The notes: a model not told the origin generated them from the sequence alone. A DNA stretch of 64,000 nt from Balanoglossus misakiensis (GCA_040954595.2 CM082580.2:3038001-3102000), one strand, 5' to 3'; positions 1-14,433 are shown, counted from the first letter of the stretch. Program-made: numbers and translations.

Positions 1-440
1 ATGAAACAATGACATAAAATGGTGTCGAATAGTTTTCAGAAAAATGCATATAGCATAGAAAAACTGTCAATGATGGAGTTTATCGAAAATCAGTGATTTT
101 CCGTAGCCAGTTGTTAGTTGATCACCAGACCCCTTACAATTATGCTTTCAGGCAGCCTACTGTTTAGTTGCTTTGGCTTGTAACCATAGTACGATCGGAT
201 GAGGAGTGTTGATAATTCAACTTAACAAACTCCAACTTCGAGGTAAGCCCCATGCTTCATATTGGATACAGCTTTCGTCCTATCACAATGCTCGCATTTA
301 CTGACCAATGAGAGCCATGTTAACAACAGTCCTTACCTGACCCTTTTCCCTTTAGCAGCCAGCGGTGGGAATGGGGCAGGAGACTTGACTAATTTTGTTA
401 ATGATCTGCTTATTATTACTAATGATGAGCGAGTTCTTAC

Positions 441-3400
441 CTGGTGTTGGAGTTGCCATGGCCATGGCTTTCTGTCCTGTGGGTGTGATACCTTGGCCCA
501 ACACAGGTGTAGCACCACCCATTTGATTAGCAGGGGTTTCATCCCAACGTGATCGTCTTCTGGATGAAGCACCAGGGGTTGGCGTCTCTGTAATGCTGTC
601 ACCCCCGCGATCTGTACGAGGTGTTTCAGCCCATCCACTGCCATGACCAGGGGTTTCTGTGCAAAGGAAAAGATCATGTCAATAAAAGTGACCTCCTATT
701 CTGCACACTTAGAGGGTCTATGCCACATCAACAGAATGCAAATCACTCTTTGGGTCTGAAGTCGAGTTTTGTTACAGTCTAAAATCTAATTCCAATGCTT
801 ATGGTTTGATAATTTGATGCGCAAAACTGGCAGATGGGCGTGTACCCTAGAGCCATACGAGTTGATACAGTAATAGTTCATGAAGTAAACGATCCATGTA
901 CTGGATGGAGGTTTCCTTACAAATGTGCACTACCTGGTTGGAATGTGAATTGTCAGACTGGCTGTGTGTTCAGAAAAAGTAGTAAAATAAGCCATGCTCA
1001 TGTCTTTCAATCAAAAACAATAGAAAATGTTTAAACACGCACCATGCAAGACATTTTAATTGGGAGAATCGTCATTTCAAATTTGATTTTATTGGTACTT
1101 CAAACGGCAAGATGTGAAATTTCATGATGGCTTGTACTGCATCATTTCACCAGAGAATGATAAATATTTTTAGGCAGGGCACGTGTATATTCTGTGCATC
1201 ATTACTGTATCAAACAGCACAGCACTTAAAAGGAATAAACTATTATGATTAGAAGAAACACAAAGTGCATGTAATAAACTGGGATGCAAAGTGATCTCAC
1301 CTCTCTCTGTTCTTGGCGTCTCATCCCATCGATTTCTCCTGGCACTCGGTGTTGCACTGTGACCTGGTGTCATATGACCTCCAGGGTGACTGGGAGTCAC
1401 ATGGCCAGGGGTCAGGTGACCAGGTGTTGCATCCCACACACGAGTGCTGACACCAGGTGTGGCTCCTGGTGTCTCTCCCCCTTTGGCACGCCCAGGTGTT
1501 TCATCCCAACGGGTATTCGATGGGGTGTGTGCTGGTGTTGAAGACTTGAAAAGAACAAAGTGTGAAAGGTATGAGCGCACAGTTACAATCTCATCACATT
1601 TCGGATTCACTTTTTCTGCCACATCAACAAATATGGATGTCGTACGTTAGCAAATGCTTGATTTACAAATGTTCATTGTTTCTGTAAGCATGAGAATACA
1701 GAAGGTGTTTTACAATGTACCAAGCTATGACAAGTTTCAAAGACTTATGATGTCTAAGGACAATGAAATCCTTATAAATTTATTTACACAGCTATGGAGC
1801 TGATAATGTTTTGCTTTCTCTGAGAATTTCCATTAAGTATTGTATTGTTTATACAGAATATTCTTTCCTGTACATTTCGAGTTTTTTTATTTTGTTTATA
1901 TCTGTGCAAATATTTCCATATTGTGATCTATGTATCCTCCTTGCAAATGGGCCAGAGACCTTTAAACGCAATAAAGTCCATTCTACATACAGATCTGTTG
2001 ACATTCACTCAGTGCAGTTATTCAAACCAGTCACGCTCTCAACATAGCATTCAAGACATATTACACAACATTAAATACAGCTTTCCACAGACATTTCTAT
2101 TGCATACTTACTTCTGCTTGATCCCAACTTGATGTTTTCTTTTTAGGTGTTGCCCCTGGAGTCTCTTCACCTGGCTGATCCCATCGACGTTTCTTTGCTG
2201 CAGGTCAAACAAGTTGGAAGGCTGTTGTCATGTATTACAGAGAGGCCTAACCCTTCGATTAGGAAACTTACAAAATATTTGCTTTTGTCCATGTAAGCTC
2301 TTGTTTCAGAATGCAACATCCACTTTCAAAATTCTCTTGAATGACAATAGTTACTTATGAACTGGGCAGTCGAAATCAAAATACTTTGCCCAATGGATGC
2401 ATACATGCTAACAATGAACAGAGTTGTGATTTGGTTTGCGTGTTTATAATAATGAAAGAGTTGAAATACCTGGTTTTGCAGCCACTGGTGCTGACCCGTT
2501 GACAACATTCAACTCACCAGCTGCGGCCTTTTCATGTAATTTGCTTCTTATTTCACGCTGAAATAAAACATTTTATAAAAATATGGATTATTGTACATGC
2601 ATTGTGTATGGGTGGTCTAATTATAAGAATCAGATGTAACTGTAAATAATTACCCTCCATACTGGATCTCCTGCACTACTCAGTCAACTAACAATGTTGA
2701 TTTTCATTTGCCCCGACTGTTTATTGCCGAAATACAGTCTCCCTACTTTACATCGCTGAGATCAGCCATTGGTATCACAGTCACAGAGAAGAGACATTGA
2801 TGTAAGCATATCAATTCTAAAATCCAATAGGTCACTTTCATGACCCCTGCGTGAACTTTCATCTTGGGGTTTCGTTGGCATGACATCAGACATCATACAT
2901 CATTCAATGTTACACACCCCATTGTAATAGACAACATTCAAATTTTTGTTCTTGGATGAGTTAAAATGCATATATTCCATAGTATGAATGACTGTTTCAG
3001 AGCTAAAACTCCACCAGGATGTCAAGGGTCGCATAGGGTCATGAAAGAGGGCCAATTCAATTACACCAGCATTGCAAAAAAACTGACCTGATCTGCTCTT
3101 AGAGCCTGTTCAGCCATCACTTCAGCATACGTACGACTTTTGGGATCTGGGGTCTTGCCACCTGTATAAAGACAGAGAAAAAGTCACAAAAACAGAAAAG
3201 AAAGAAAGGTTATTAGAACAATCATGTGAAACAACAATCCCCTCCCTGTTCAGACAGAGTTACCAAAGACTAACACCCCAGTCATTGTTAATTTGACTTT
3301 TCTTTTTCTTTTGCTTGTATGCACGGGCAAAGCAAAGTGGTTGAGAATGTATTATTATGCCTTAGACAGTTACTAGTCTTCTGCATGGAGTCTGAATTCA

Positions 3401-6400
3401 AAAGCAGCTCTGTGAAACCATCTCTTGGTAATGGATCTGTAGAAGACCACTGGGAACGTTTCAGATGCCCCAACCCACTTTGCTATGCGCCGTACAGACA
3501 ATACAGAAATTGACTATAAGATGACATATAGTAAATGGATTCAAAAAGTCCTGGACAGACTTCGGACATGTCATGTTTGGCATACATACTGACCAGTACT
3601 CTTTTCAAAATCACCACTTAAAAGGTGAAACGTGTCCAATTCTGTGCCAGGACTAAAAGCACACAACTTATCAAAGACAATCAAAGTGGAAAAATACAGG
3701 GAAAAACTGGTTTTGTAGCCATTTGATTTCCTGCTTGGTTGCCCATAGATACGTACTGTTCTTCACCTCAGTCGATGCGACTCGGTTGGTTTAACATTCA
3801 GAAGTCTGCAAGAGGTAGCCTTAAAGTTAACTTTCAAAGCCTGTTAGTGTACTTTCATGGAAAATTTGAAAATCTGAAAAAGCTCACAATCAAACTGACA
3901 CATTCCTGTCTAAACTCCACTTCAAACTTTGTTTCTCTTATTTAAATACATTGAAGTAAAATGAACTTGAATAATAGGGTCATGCACATCATGTCTTGCA
4001 TAGTCTGTGAAATAATGCCAAATTTACTATTTTTCTCATCTGTCAGGTATTCTAATCTTTTCAGGCAAACAGTCATCACAAATCCTATATTTCTGACTAC
4101 CATTACACAATCACTGCCTTTAACAATTACATTTGATTTTCCTCAATCAAATGATTTTTTTCAACCAAATCAAAGATCATTTCCAACATCTCCTCCATGA
4201 ATAGCCCAGCACAACCTATTTTACACTAAGGACTGCAGAAGCTCAGTACTTGTGTTGGTATATATGAGTCAATGCTGTTTTGGGAAAAAAATTAGGGAAG
4301 TAATATTAGTATTTTTCTTTGATTGCAGTTGTTTACATATTGGACACAAATTTGTGCTATTCAGACTAGCAATGCCCCAGACCACCCTTTATTGCAATAT
4401 ATGACATGATGGCTTGGTCATTCAAATTGGGTTGGTCATGAGTTCAAGCTGGCTGACATAGCTTGTTTTGAAAAACAAAAAGGTGTTCATCTGTCACAGT
4501 TGTTTTCTCCATCTTCATGGAAATACGACCCGGCTACTAAGTAATGTTTCTCGCAGTGAAAAGTACAAGTTGCACATAAAAACCTTCTCCCATCTTTCAA
4601 ACCATGTTTGTTTGAGGCACTGTGTGATATCCAAAATATAATGTGTTACATCATTTGAAAATTTAAGTGCTACCCAGTTGTCACAACAACGGGTGACTTT
4701 ATTTGAATTCCAGTTATGGAAATCCTACAAAAGACTGAAATCTCAATGAGAAATGGTTTAATGGAGCACACAGTGTCATCAAATCAACACAGTTCATTGA
4801 TGTCTAATTTCAAATGAATTTTCTTTTGCAACCAAAGTTGATCAAGTTTTAATCTAAACATCACAAGTCAATACAGCTTTTCAAATGACTGAATAACATC
4901 ATCTATGATATAAAATAATGATTGAAAAAAAAGGCCACAAAAAATGTAAAAGAAAACAGAGTGTTTATCTTACCATCTGCAAAGGGGTCATGTCTGTCTG
5001 GAGATATGATCATCTCTCTTCTTCTTGCTCGATATTCATCTTCTCTGTCTGCAATTTTTGGAATTCGGTGCTCAGCAAATGGATCATAATCCTACAAACA
5101 CAGAAATGGAATAATTTTTCAAGATTTGTATAAGACACACACACACACACACACTTCAAATCAAATACACAAGCTATTTTACAGACAGGTGTACAAAACC
5201 TAATCTTGCCCGTACTTACCACAGCACTGCGTTGTATGTCATTCAAAACAGAGGCTGGTGCTGTGTAATTGCTTCTTTTCCCACCCATCAATGTGCCCGA
5301 TGGAACTTCTTCGTCATCATCCTGAAATGAAGAAACAAAACCACTACAATCATCTGCGACACAATGAGGAATTTCAGTGCAAAGAGGATAAACTAAATTC
5401 ATACAGAAAGACCTAGATTTCAAATCTTCACTTCAAATTGTGACACAGGTCAAAAGTCATGAGCTACATGGTGATTGCGTAGCACTGTTTAAAAAGCTTG
5501 AAAAATATATGCTTTAGGTGTGGCTGAACAGAGAAAGCCAAGTTTGTAAGTGTAATCATCTTCATACAGATACATGTACTAAACTATATTTAATTTTCTG
5601 AAGCAAACAATGCTTAAATACTTCCAATAAAATATCTACTTACATCATCCGCTTCATTTGTAGCAATGGATGTAACATAGCCTTCATATTTACTACCAAC
5701 ACTGCCATAGATATCCTGATCAAAGTGACCACCAGCTCCTAAAGCAACTCTGTCTCCCTTTTCACCAACTGGTTTGGGCAGGTTAGCCTTCTTGGACTGA
5801 ATGTCACGGATCTGCTGCTCTAGTTCTGAAATAATGAATATAATGTATTATTATACATCTCGCACAGAGAACAATAGAATGTGTGTAAAAAATGACTGTA
5901 TGGAATGGGGCATACGAAATGCCAGTTTCAGGGTGCCCAAGCTCACCGTGTATAGGTATGCACTTTCACTGCAGACGATTTTAACAAGATACCCAGCTCC
6001 AATGTAAACAAAACAGGAAAGTGACGCCATATTCCAAACATAATTAAAATGGAAAAAGGCGTTTTAAAATACACTCATGGAACCACCTATTTCCCCTTAT
6101 TGTAAAATTACTGTGTGACCTAACTGACGCCTGTAGTGAAACGCTACAAGATCTCGTAGCAAGCTCAAATAAAGTTACTTCATTAGATTTATTAGAGGTT
6201 TAATGAAATCTGGATGGTTCGGTGGAAAATTTGGGGGCTACAACCTTATTAAAGTGTTTTTAATTTCACCGGGTGTCAGTGCTAAACCCCCTAGCTGAGC
6301 TGACAACAGATCCACTACAAAAAGTTGATTGGGCATTTACACACAGGGCCTTGTGGTAGTACATGTAGGTCTGCGACAACCAGTCAAGCTTGAGTTTTTG

Positions 6401-7012
6401 ACTTGCATTGGGTGTTTGATTTCACTTTTGTCCAGGCAAAACCTGGAGCTACAGTACAGTGTACTGCAGCTGGGGTAAGACATGCTGGCAATCAATCATG
6501 CCATGCTGCAGTGGCTGGTCGGTAGATAGGTACTTTACTTTATATGCCACAAGTGACCAACTCAACTCAACTGGGATTTTTGATCTGGCCAAACCATGGC
6601 ACAATACAGGCTTACACTGTTACAGCTAAATGTCTGAGCACACAAATGCATTGCACACCATTGCTCCTTACTCCAGCATAAATTTAGTGTGTGATTACTG
6701 CAACAGAGTGTGTGGGGTGAATTTGTGTAATAAACTAGCGTTTTCGATACGGCCCAGTTACAGTAAACGTAAAAGTGACGCCATATTCCAAACTGCTTGT
6801 AAAATGCAGCGTTGTTGTTTTCTGACTGACTGTATATTGCAGATCATTTCTGTAAATCAGTTATTCAAAGGTTGCAAGCAAATGTCCCGATCTTTCGTCT
6901 CTCTTAATTCTATATCTCTTTCATTATGTTTGATTAACTTTAAAAATCTTCGAAATGGTATTAAAAAAGGAATTTGTTTTGATCGCCTACCTTCCCTCGT
7001 AGTGGCAGCCAT
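441..7012 (-). CDS. SF3B1: Splicing factor 3B subunit 1, N-terminal part (partial; continues past the left edge)
   Basis: Core U2 snRNP protein that binds the intron branch-site region in the nucleus. Nine coding exons are visible, in transcript order: 7012-6991, 5825-5644, 5321-5220, 5091-4974, 3161-3088, 2557-2470, 2197-2112, 1544-1301, 656-441. They total 1132 nt, about 377 residues, and all phases join. Exon 1 encodes only MAATTRE plus one base, joining to [15 protein letters not shown]. Next come the [18 protein letters not shown] and [13 protein letters not shown] motifs of the family. The threonine-proline-rich region follows, with repeated RWDETP and RWDQ motifs; tryptophan motifs of this type are the U2AF-ligand motifs bound by UHM splicing factors. 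The C-terminal HEAT repeats lie outside the window; I found no further exon in 1-440. The start is the ATG directly before a good donor. It is divergent from COQ10 and 326 bp from it. Family identity is very secure. Confidence 0.96.
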
Positions 7013-7338
7013 GTTTTTCCAATATGGTATGGACGTGAACAAGACGTCATTCGGGTGTAATCGGAAAAGCTTCTGATCAGCCAGTTCAGCTTTCACGTCT
7101 GAGGGAAATGAACACCTAAGCATTTTAATATGTATTTTGTGTTGATAAATGACATTTTAAAAAGCATTTTGTTTGGAGAAACGGAAAAAATAACTCTACA
7201 TAACATTCGGTAAAGTACGGTTATGTTCGCTCAAATTCCGATAATCGCCGAAGTACGTGACACAGATTTTCGTAACCCCGAATCACGTGATCTCTGATGA
7301 CGTTATCGCCGGTATTGTAGGAACCATTCCAAGCAGAA
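7013..7338. promoter_or_regulatory. Divergent promoter shared by SF3B1 and COQ10
   Basis: Only 326 bp separate the two start codons, which point away from each other. The stretch has CRE-like cores (GACGTCAT at 7043-7050 and TGACGTTA near 7297) and a CACGTG-type E-box near 7274. Both ATGs sit in a YY1-like context (an ATGGC core preceded by A-rich sequence). No TATA box is obvious. Assignment as a bidirectional promoter is inferred from geometry. Confidence 0.7.
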
Positions 7339-7768
7339 ATGGCGAGTAAAACCGCTAAAACGACTGCTCACATAGGTTACCGTGCATTACAGTTACTAAA
7401 AATCGAGACACGTTTATTACGACAAAGTAGGTAGGTATCTTGAATTCGATATAAACGATCACCTTGGATGGATCAGACTATTTGCCCTTGCCAAGTCCCT
7501 CGACCCCACTGCACTGCACTGTTCTCGGTTTACTGGCAAGTGGCAAAGTCTCCCGTACGCGTACACACCGGCCGAACTTGATTACCTGATCCGTACAATC
7601 TTTTCGGATTGTTTCCGTTCACGACAATTTCAAATACGTCAAGTGATTTATTCAATCGTCAGACAAATAAATATTACAAATGGAGTGAATTAGGGTCACC
7701 TTAGTACACAACGGATAACAAGGTCATGTCACACTGTCAGCTGTCCTCCGGTCGCCGGGTTTGTGTGT

Positions 7769-7799
<31 letters not shown>

Positions 7800-10700
7800 T
7801 GTCGAATAGCTGCAATGATTGTAGCGGGTACTGCTAGGCTGATGGTGTAGGGCTGCGTACACACCATCAACCTAGCAGCACCCGCTACCATAATGGCAGC
7901 CAGGACTGAGGTGTTGTCAGATCTGTGAAAAAAAATGTGGTTATTGTATTTTTTGTTGGATACCCCTATAGTCCCCTCAATGCCTTGCTAAAAGAAGCTG
8001 GCACAATATTTATGCAATTATTTTAAAACATTTATAAATATTGAAATAGCATAAATGGATACCTTATGGCACAGGGAAAGATTTCATAAGACCAATGTTG
8101 ACATGGTCTAGTTCATATATAGCATGCTTGAAATTGACGTTTTAACTTTTTATTTATATTGCAGGTTTATGTGTACAACATGTCGTTGTATATCTGTAAG
8201 ATACAACAATGGAGGTTTACTGCTACAAAAACAACCTGCTTTGACTTGGCCTAACTCGTATCAACTAGGACAAACTAGGACATTCTTATCGAGTGTTATG
8301 CCCCATCCTTTCAAAAATAAGAAGAAGGAATATTCTGAACGAAGGGTTCTTGGGTGAGTCAATTTGAAATGTAAGAGTTGTTACCTATAGCAGGTACTCT
8401 TGTAGTCAGATATTGGAACTCGCACACCACTTACTAATTTGTCACTGATAAAATTTCACATTCATGTCATTGCTTCATGATAGTTTTGCATTCAGCATAT
8501 CACCTTGTGTGTGAACCTGATATCAAATCAAAAAAGAAAGTCATATCAATCAAAACCAGGTATAAATATTGTTAATCCTGTGAACTGGGCTCTGAAGATA
8601 TTGTCCAAATTATTCATTGTTCACCGTGGCATACATGTATAACTAGCCACATGATTCCTACCTATGGGGTATACACCTACACCAGTTTTATAACAAACTG
8701 AAAGTTTCAAAACATATTTTACTGCAGTTATTCCATGCAAGAGATGTATGACGTTGTAGCAGATGTTGAGCAGTATAAAGAGTTTGTCCCGTGGTGTTTG
8801 AAATCAGAGATTATTGCAAGAAAAGCTGGGAGTATGAAGGCCAGTCTGGAAATTGGATTTCCACCGCTTGTAGAGCGGTACACATCAGTCGTAACATTAG
8901 CAAAGCCGCATATGGTCAAGGTAAGTTGATGAAACACAACATTGCTCATGTACCGGGGGTACCGTTAAAGTCATATTTGTAGACGCAGGTTTTTAACAAA
9001 GTTGCAATATTTCGACTGCTACAATGATCCTGAAATCGGGGTGCGTCTAATAATATGGAAGTATGCCAAGTTTCAAAACAAACTTTTTCTGTTCTCAGGA
9101 GAAGACATCGCCAAAAATCAGGTCATAAAGAAAGTACTTCCCAGTATGCAATCATACACTTCTACTCCTGCTGCATGACTTGTGTTCTTTGCTCAAAAGT
9201 CTGAAGCCTATTCCTCATACAGTTCAAAAATCGTTTTATTCATACAAAGTTTGAGTTTTTGATATTTTCAAGTGTCATGTCTTGTCCGTATATTCACCCC
9301 ATAATGTAATCTGAGACTTAGCTTCTACTTCCACATAAACAATGTTGCAAATTACGTTACATGCCCATTGATAAAATCAGACGCACTGTCTGGGTCAACA
9401 CCATCTGGGTCAACTACATCTGAAGCCATGTGTCAATGGGTGACAAGGCATCAAATGTCAAAGTGACAGCCATTGAAAACTTCAACCAATCAGAGTAAAT
9501 GATTTTAGAGGATAATTAATGAGAGGTCAACTACATGTCAAAGTGTATTCATATGTTAATTTCATGCATGTTTCATGGACGTTGTTGACCAGCTGAGCAA
9601 TTATAGGCAACTGAGACAATGGAAAAGACGTAGACCCAGCAATTATGGGCAGTTGAGACAATGGAAAAGACATAGTTGAAACAATGGCAAAGAAAATCAC
9701 CCTTAGTCAGTCTTCTGTTAGTCAGTCTTCCGCATTGAATGAAAGGGGGCTTGTCCTCCACCATGCTGAAAGCAGGGTGCGTCTAATAATATGTACTTTT
9801 CCGTTTTTCCAAATCTTTGAATTTGTGACATTGCAATCAGCTCAGAAAAGGGGTGCGTCTATAAATACGGATGCGTCTACAAATATGACTTTAACGGTAG
9901 TTGTAGTTTAATGTAGTGTCGTGACTTCCTTGTGATAATAATGATAATGATGGTGAAGAAATATTCTTTTTTCCATCCAACATTCATGCTTTGCAATAAT
10001 TTATGCACTGTTTGGGTACTATATTTGAATGTTAACACATGTGCATCTAATTGTACTTAATACCCAAATTCACTAAAAAGTGTGCGTTTTACAATAATAT
10101 ATGTGTAAACATTGTCTAAATACTAGTAAATGAAAACTATTTCTTTATTTCAGGCTGTATGTACAGATGGTAAGCTGTTTAACCATTTACAGACTATATG
10201 GAGATTTAGTCCAGGAGTTCCAGGCAAACCAAATACATGTACATTAGATTTTCAGGTATGATCACATACTGCTAAAGTCTAGTTCTAGTGGCAAAGAACT
10301 TTGAATGAATGGGTCTGTGAGTAATTGGATCTACCCCCTGGTATATGAGTTTGTGACACCTCCAATCTTGGTGACTGATGATAATGTTATGCGCATGCTC
10401 AGAATTCAGGATTTGTGTTCTTGATGCTAGTGTCGTGTTGGGCAATTTTCAGTCCTGTAAAGATGGCCTTCAGCTGTTCATTCGGATGTTTACCGATGCA
10501 CACAACATGTGTAGAGGTCAGTGAATACAATTGCAGAGTTTTGGGGAGGCCAGTTTTAAACTTGACCCTGGACGCCAAAGTAACCACAAAGTAGTCATGA
10601 AATGTCATTGTGTCTGTTGCTCTTGGAAAATTGTAGCCTTCAAATTTTTACTTCCATCTAGTGTGATGCACAAGAATATTTTCATGAAAGCCTTCTTCTG

Positions 10701-10917
10701 TAGCTGGCAGGTTTTTTTATGACTGAAAATTTTGTCATTTACTTTTCAGGTTTCTTTTGAATTCAGGAGTGCACTTCACTCGCAATTGTCACACGTGTTC
10801 TTTGATGAAGTGGTCAAGAAGAATGTTGGCGCTTTTCTCAAGAGAGCAAACGCTGTTTATGGTCGCAAGGAAGTTGTTGCTCCTCGTGCCAGGTCACAAA
10901 TACTACAGAGTGCGTGA
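7339..10917 (+). CDS. COQ10: Coenzyme Q-binding protein COQ10 homolog, mitochondrial
   Basis: START/polyketide-cyclase fold lipid-binding protein that in other eukaryotes binds coenzyme Q and is needed for efficient respiration. Five coding exons: 7339-7430, 8165-8353, 8728-8920, 10154-10255, 10750-10917. They total 744 nt and 247 residues, close to the roughly 240 usual for the family. The first exon encodes a basic, Ser/Thr-rich leader without acidic residues until residue 23, as expected for mitochondrial import. The conserved core starts at [19 protein letters not shown], continues with EFVPWC and [11 protein letters not shown], then [15 protein letters not shown] and SFEFRS, and ends with [15 protein letters not shown]. 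All splice sites are GT-AG and phases agree. Intron 3 holds a 940-bp inverted-repeat transposon (8960-9899). The gene shares a short divergent promoter with SF3B1 and converges on HSPD1. Vertebrates have A and B paralogs; I do not assign one. Confidence 0.95.
7821..7888. repeat. Small hairpin repeat family 4, copy A (COQ10 intron 1)
   Basis: 28-nt arms (GTAGCGGGT ... TGATGGTGT and its complement) with two mismatches and a 12-nt loop. It is related to 39498-39563. A (GT)n run and a G tract lie just upstream at 7762-7799. Confidence 0.8.
8960..9899. mobile_element. Non-autonomous TA-flanked DNA transposon in COQ10 intron 3
   Basis: 28-bp perfect terminal inverted repeats at 8960-8987 and 9872-9899 begin TACCGTTAAAGTC. 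The outer TA could be the duplicated target typical of Tc1/mariner/pogo elements. The motif GGGTGCGTCTAATAATATG occurs in both halves (about 9041 and 9777). No transposase frame is seen in the 940 bp. Confidence 0.8.
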
Positions 10918-11090
10918 CGTAAGAAGTAATACGTAGTCACCAATAGAAACACCCTTTGTATCCCTGAAAATTGTGTATTATTTACTATCAATCACGTGTT
11001 CTGGCCATGTGACCCACGGCGTTGACATTTCCAGGTGACGGGCAAACACCATGTTGGCATCCATTAAAAGTTTTTCCGAGTATGTTTTTA

Positions 11091-11230
11091 CTTTAGAACC
11101 GCCAGACATGTAATATGTATCAGGTATGGTGCCTTATCAGCCTCATGGCGTTTCGTCTACACAGTCTTTGTCTGCACCACGTTGCTGAAGTTGCCCGTCA
11201 TCTGGAAATTTGAATGCCAACGTAACTGCC
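11091..11230. repeat. Dispersed repeat family 5, copy A
   Basis: Shares CCGCCAGACA, ATGTATCAGG, ATGGTGCCT and GTCTGCACCACGTTGC with 62407-62538. It lies just after COQ10, possibly in its 3' UTR. Confidence 0.7.
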
Positions 11231-12602
11231 GCTTGAGCGCATCTGATGTCATTTCATATGGAAGAACTGAAGCTAAAGATCATGACTATACCAAAACAAT
11301 GGCATTTCTGAGACACCCACAATTTGTAAATACATGGGGGAATTATTGTTTTACACTATATTTAAATTTACAAATTTTATTTGAGTTGTGTCCTTTTAAT
11401 TTATGTCATACAGTAATGCGAATGAGTGATTAATTATTTTATTCATTTGTTCATTTTAAACCAACAAAGTTGTAATTTTACTATTAACAACAGAAATTCT
11501 TTACGAGTAAAGTGAAGAACATGATTAACCTCATGAAGTCAGCTGGTACAATACCGCTGTTAAGGGGGGGGGGGGGCTTATTTAATTTAAAAGTAACAAC
11601 TTCCAAATCTTGGTGAATTTTAAAAGACCCTTTACTGATTGGAGTAGGGATCAATAACTTTATTGGCAAAATATATCTTCTTTTTTTACCAATCATGACT
11701 TTTAAAATTTACAAAATGTCAAACTGAAATATCTAAAACAACAGAGCCAGTCTATTGACTCTAAGACTAGGAAGGGGTCGTCGCGCCGCGTAGGTGTCCC
11801 TCTTGATGAGAATATGTGATCCCATACCAGCACAAACCCCACTGCAGTCACCACGACCTACTAGGATCTTCAGTTGCTGTCATGCCCAGTCTATGCTACG
11901 GTTGGCTGCTTCGTTCATTCTAAGAATGATCTAATTTCAGGGATTTGTGAATGATTTGTAATGTTTATAAACAAACAAACAAACAAACAGCGCGATGACC
12001 CCTTCACTTTAAAATAAAACCAAAATTGATGGTTGAACACATTGGAGGTGTATATTATCATATGTGAACCCAATTAATTAAAATTGAGTGCTTAGAAATA
12101 ATTTTTTCAGTTTTGAAGAGGTCACAGATGAGATTGAGTTTTTGATTTTAGAACAGCATTCATATTGTACAGACACTGACAGTCTTTGCAGAGATAAACT
12201 AACAATACATTTATACTGTATTTCCCAGATGTTTTGATGAAATCCCTATGTACTTGCTTGCTGAATGGTATTACTAGCGTTTGCTGTGAAGATATTTAAT
12301 ATTCACATCTGCAGTGTCTTTTTTGACACTGATGGAAATTCTGCATCCTTTTCATGTGACATCATGTCTCAATAAAGTGACAGGACATGATGTCTTTTAC
12401 ATTTAATGCTGCAACTGAACTTGTACAAATGTAATATAATATGTGAAAGATTTGTATATGTGTATGCTGCAGTGCTATTATTTGATGTACCTACTGGTAT
12501 GTAGGAGTTGAATATTTACTATTAGAAAGTGGCATTTCATTGAGGACTGGACACAGTCTCATAGATTTTGTTGCCTGTCCATGCATTGCCTGCCATGTTA
12601 TT

Positions 12603-12814
12603 TACTGTAAAACATGTTATTTTCGCGAGCAATAAATTTTCGCGAAATACGTGAGAGCCAAAATAACGTGAAAATAAAAAGTCGCGTACATTTTTTTCAG
12701 AGATAACGATGCAGTAAATGAAATAAGAGAACGCAAAAATTAATACTCGCGAAACAGTTGCCTCTTTTGATATCGCGAAAATTTCCTGTTGAGAAAATAA
12801 CATGTTTTACAGTA
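12603..12814 (+). mobile_element. MITE family 1 (TCGCG-rich ends), copy A
   Basis: 212 bp with inverted termini reading TACTGTAAAACATGTTATTT at each end and TCGCG motifs just inside, flanked by a TA dinucleotide. Related copies lie at 35096-35314 (reverse orientation) and 62195-62406. TA ends suggest mobilisation by a Tc1/mariner-type transposase. It lies in the COQ10-HSPD1 spacer. Confidence 0.9.
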
Positions 12815-14433
12815 TATGACTGCTGTATCCAGATTACCTAGATGTGATCGGGAGAGAAGTGTAGTAATGCATTATGGGACATAAACATGGACATTTTCTT
12901 TAAAAACTAGTTTACCCATACAGTTTTAACAGCACCAGGTTGTTAGGTACACCATTTCAGAATTTCGTAATTTTTGATTTAAATATTACACAGCATGATT
13001 TCTGAGAACAGTGTTGAATGCCAAAGTGTCAAGACATCACAGGCTTCAAAGCTTTGCAGACTGTTTTCAAAAGTGGTGTGCGTTGTAGAGCTCAGTGAAA
13101 TCTGTCCAATTAAAGGTATACGGTCACCTATGCAAATTTAGCAACAGTTACCATGGCGAACTGAGATCTAGCCAAGATTTTCAGTGGGTGGAACAAGTGA
13201 AAAAGAGAACGCCACCATATGTTCTTTAGAACACTCAGATACGCCATTTTGCCATTTATGGACATATGTAAATTGGAGGTGACCTTGTACCTTTAAGGAC
13301 ACCTTCAAGAACAGAACAAAAAAAAAATTGTCCTCATAAATGGAGTGGGACAGGAAACATTCTTATCAAATTGTAACTTTTGTCTTGTCCTTCATGACAG
13401 GTTTCAGTGAGTGGCTGTATAGGTCAAACTAGATTCTGTTTCTTTCTCTTTGCATAGGAATCAAACAAATTCTGACGAGACATCGACACTGAGTAGGTGT
13501 CTAATGGATTGTGACACAGCATTGACACTGATGTAGTCTGACTGTTATTGGGCAGTCATCTGAAGACATTCTAGGGATAGCAGCAATTTCATGACTGATG
13601 TCATCATCTTTTCGTTTAGCCAACCATCCATTCTCTGCTTTGTTCTCTTATTTCTAAGCATTTCAAATAAACCCATTATTTCCAACATTAATTTTGTTGT
13701 CCATGAAATGCTTTAAAATATCACTTCTTTGTGTTCCCATAGTTGGGATTCATGCTTACACTGGTTTACAGAAATACGATGCATGATGGTTGCAGCACAT
13801 TTCTGAACAGGATACAAGATTCCCACTTGGAAATGCCAGGTATGGGAACTTGGTGCATACCGCCCTCTTGTGGTCACTATTATCCATGCAATGGTTCCTC
13901 ATAGATTGAACATTTGTCAAATTGTCAACCTTCAAAAGTTGCACTTTCGTGAAAGCGAATGTTCTTTAAACTTAAAAACAGTATCTCTCCACCACCTTTC
14001 CATCAGCCATTCCGCAGATAATAACATTATTAGACACAAGCAAACAGACAGTATGGTGTACATCAAGGCCAAAATTCACACAAGCATTTTGAGTGTCGAA
14101 AATGAAGTTCAGAAATTGGCCATGTTGGCCGGAAATTTCAAAATTTAGGTTCTAAAGTTGAAAATGAAATGTGCCTTAATATCACACCAGCAGCCATACT
14201 CCCATGATTCTATCACAGGAGCCAAAAAAGTTTATTTCTTCGTCAACTACATGAAAAAAGGACTACACATGATTTGGGGACCATGTAATCTGGCAATAAC
14301 TTGATTTATTTAATTAATTACTGATGCAGGTTGTTTAGGAAAGTTTTCAGTTAGGGAATTAATTCCCGTGTCAGTTATGATCATGCAATATCACTACAAA
14401 TAAAGCAGAGAAAACTTCATTTGAAAACAAAGG

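Larger units (their letters stand above)
10918..14433. other. COQ10-HSPD1 convergent spacer
   Basis: No coding exon seen. It contains repeat family 5 copy A, MITE family 1 copy A and an AATAAA at 12371 that could end a long COQ10 transcript. The remainder is AT-rich unique-looking sequence. Confidence 0.6.

Noticed and set aside
1-440. Next SF3B1 exon (the segment after TPTPG in homologs)
   Set aside because: No minus-strand frame with the expected Trp/Glu-rich motif was found; the exon must lie left of the window.
6630-7076. 148-codon plus-strand open frame
   Set aside because: It lies across SF3B1 intron 1 and exon 1 in antisense, with Cys/Ser/Leu-rich random composition.
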